Source of the DNA: Planctomycetaceae bacterium UBA4732
Lineage (GTDB): Bacteria; Planctomycetota; Planctomycetia; Gemmatales; Gemmataceae
Direction of reading: 5' to 3'
DNA length: 8,839 nt
NCBI GenBank assembly: GCA_002404095.1
Contig: DHJA01000146.1
Coordinates: 22,815-31,653, forward strand
In this document: in pieces, positions 7,572 through 8,839 of the stretch
Position numbering within the stretch: the stretch's first letter is position 1
Layout of the letters: the number at the start of each line of letters is the position of its first letter
Translations under genes and position numbers: made by a program
Notes under the pieces: generated by a model
What the model was told of the DNA's origin: nothing
Seen by the model: the letters and a program-made list of their open reading frames with translations, nothing else
Databases searched by the model: none

Positions 7572-8839
7572 TCAACCTTGCTTTTGGCTGCTTCCCGCTG
7601 TCCTGGGAACGTCCACGGTCGAAGGTTCACTTTTCAGCCCATTGAGTCCATTGGCGCGCACGAGCGACGAGCCGGTTCGGGCGCGGCGGAAGTTCGGCAG
7701 AAAGACGATCTGCCTGCGATACCGTTCCAGCATCAGGCATTGGCCCGTCAGGACCACGAGCAGTACGACCGCGCCCGGTTCACAGCCATAAGCGATGGCA
7801 TAGAGGAGAGTGGGGCGCAATACCCAGACCGCCGCGATTACCGGGACCAATACCACGGCCATACACCAGAACCAGAACGCCGCCCGCTTACGGCCGGCGT
7901 AGGCTTGCCGCGCCAATACGAACAGGCGCAGGCCGAGCGCCAGAAACGCCAGCGAACAGAGGAGGAGCCAGAAAGGCTGCCAGACTTTGGTGACAATCAG
8001 CGCTTCCCCGGCGCCCTCCCAGCAGACAAGACTCGGCGCGGCCGTATCGCCGCCGCGCGCGGCGACTTCCGAACCGGCGAACCAGCGCTCCAGGTCGGCC
8101 GACGATAGGGCGATCTGCGGCGTAAGGAGCAAGTTGTGGTACGCGACGGTCCACGGCGCGGCCGCGCCTACCTCCGGGCTGAGCGCCAGCCAACCCGGAG
8201 GCAACGTCACTTCCCAGCGCGTCGGCGCTTGCCCGAGGTCGCCAACCAAGCGAGGCGGCGTCAAAGTCGTCTGAAAGACTCCGGCCGCGCCGCGGCCGGG
8301 CGACACTTGATACACCACCTCCAATACCGCCGGTCGCTTCACCAGATCGGCAGCCAGTCGCAAGCGGGCAACGTGCTTGTTTGGGTCGCCCTGGTCCGAT
8401 TGCTCCACCGCCTGCCAGTCCACCTGTCGGCCGTCGAGCGTTACGCGCAGTTGGAGGGCGGAAGGCGGGCCGGGCAATTGCACGTCCAAATTCGATTCGC
8501 CGAGTTGTCGGATAAGGTAACTCGCATGAATGACCCAGAGATCGCCGCCGAGGGACGCGCGAATCAACGCCCGATCGATCAGGATCGTCGCCGCCGGCGC
8601 GCTTGATAAATCGCCGAGGCGCAGCGTGAGCAGCGCGTCCGGCCGCATCGTTTTCAGCACCAGAACCGGCAGGCGATTGACCCCTTTGACCTCTTCAATG
8701 TTCTGATCCGTCCACGCGCCGCCAGGCGATAGAGGCAATGGGCCGGCGTCACACAAGATTCGGACTTTTGACTCGCCGCCGGTGGCTTCCACAATCGCGA
8801 CTAGCGGGACGGCGATCCCCTCACCCCCGACCCCTCTCC
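7572..8839 (-). CDS. Membrane-anchored protein of the same family, 3' part (5' end outside window)
   Basis: The frame is open to the right edge, giving 421 visible residues ending in TGA at 7574-7572. A GTG at 8792 is possible but is probably not the start, because the preceding codons (GIAVPLVAIVEATGGE) read on as the same beta-rich style of protein. The visible part holds a beta-rich segment with RPDALLTLRLGD and LWVIHASYLIRQ, and then SLVCWEG before the membrane region. Three helices follow at about 7912-7980, 7810-7890 and 7730-7800, separated by a basic loop (GRKR), and the protein ends in a basic cytosolic tail starting ERYRRQ. The same order (HAS block, SLVxW, helix, basic loop, helix, short loop, helix, basic residues) occurs in the first half of the downstream giant protein, so the two are paralogs. 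The genes are 35 bases apart, which implies one transcript. The last ~35 residues (NGLNGLKSEPSTVDVP and on) are low in complexity and match nothing in the downstream protein. Function is unknown. Confidence 0.88.
   Translation of the reverse strand, partial: RGVGGEGIAVPLVAIVEATGGESKVRILCDAGPLPLSPGGAWTDQNIEEVKGVNRLPVLVLKTMRPDALLTLRLGDLSSAPAATILIDRALIRASLGGDLWVIHASYLIRQLGESNLDVQLPGPPSALQLRVTLDGRQVDWQAVEQSDQGDPNKHVARLRLAADLVKRPAVLEVVYQVSPGRGAAGVFQTTLTPPRLVGDLGQAPTRWEVTLPPGWLALSPEVGAAAPWTVAYHNLLLTPQIALSSADLERWFAGSEVAARGGDTAAPSLVCWEGAGEALIVTKVWQPFWLLLCSLAFLALGLRLFVLARQAYAGRKRAAFWFWCMAVVLVPVIAAVWVLRPTLLYAIAYGCEPGAVVLLVVLTGQCLMLERYRRQIVFLPNFRRARTGSSLVRANGLNGLKSEPSTVDVPRTAGSSQKQG
8817..8839. repeat. 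C-rich dispersed repeat cut by the window edge
   Basis: The last 23 bases, CCCCTCACCCCC followed by GACCCCTCTCC, resemble the C-rich 'CCCTCACCCCCGACCCCTCTCCC' class of dispersed bacterial repeats, which I know from memory. On the minus strand it reads as G-rich codons (RGVGGEG) in frame with the partial gene. The other arm, if any, lies outside the window, so its extent is unknown. Confidence 0.5.

Noticed and set aside
8281..8299. 9-bp palindrome CCGGCCGCG c CGCGGCCGG
   Set aside because: It is made only of G and C in a GC-rich gene and is easily explained by chance; the encoded peptide fits its surroundings.
1..8839. tRNA, rRNA or riboswitch
   Set aside because: I saw no cloverleaf, rRNA-like or riboswitch-like stretch; apart from 1-63 and the 35 bases between the genes everything is coding.

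Overview
The window is GC-rich and almost fully coding, with both real genes on the minus strand. The genes encode very long membrane-anchored proteins with no recognisable catalytic motif. Both carry in-frame dispersed palindromic repeats whose translations (for example FPRSAWEP, SHAERGN, GRSASR) I associate with Planctomycetota, especially Gemmata-like lineages. A planctomycete origin is therefore likely, but this rests on remembered repeat and protein style, not on a marker gene.

Layout, in transcription order (right to left). (1) 8839-7572 is the 3' part of a gene that continues beyond the right edge: a beta-rich extracytoplasmic segment, three membrane helices and a basic cytosolic tail. 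(2) After 35 bases, with a good Shine-Dalgarno, comes a giant gene (7536-64, 2490 aa). It consists of a membrane anchor, a ~1150-residue ectodomain, three helices, a fourth helix, a second ~1050-residue ectodomain, and a C-terminal group of two or three helices. (3) 20 bases past its stop, a perfect 17-bp stem-loop (1-44) ends the window, as terminator or as another repeat.

The main result comes from comparing the proteins with themselves. The two halves of the giant protein are diverged copies of one architecture (anchor, ectodomain, membrane cluster). The upstream partial gene ends in the same ectodomain block and three-helix cluster. The locus therefore looks like three tandem copies of one membrane-protein unit, with copies two and three fused into a single reading frame. 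No function can be assigned. The genes probably form an operon and make envelope proteins facing the periplasm or cell surface.

The second theme is repeat invasion without frame loss. A 129-bp nested palindrome, two oppositely oriented copies of a 39-bp palindrome and a C-rich hairpin with G-quadruplex potential lie inside the giant gene. A further C-rich repeat lies at the window edge inside the upstream gene. The 129-bp and 39-bp elements are whole numbers of codons, and the 39-bp element is stop-free in all six frames. Two of the elements sit exactly at the unit junctions: one just after the start of the giant gene, the other in the loop joining its two halves. This suggests that intergenic repeats were captured as coding linkers when the genes fused.
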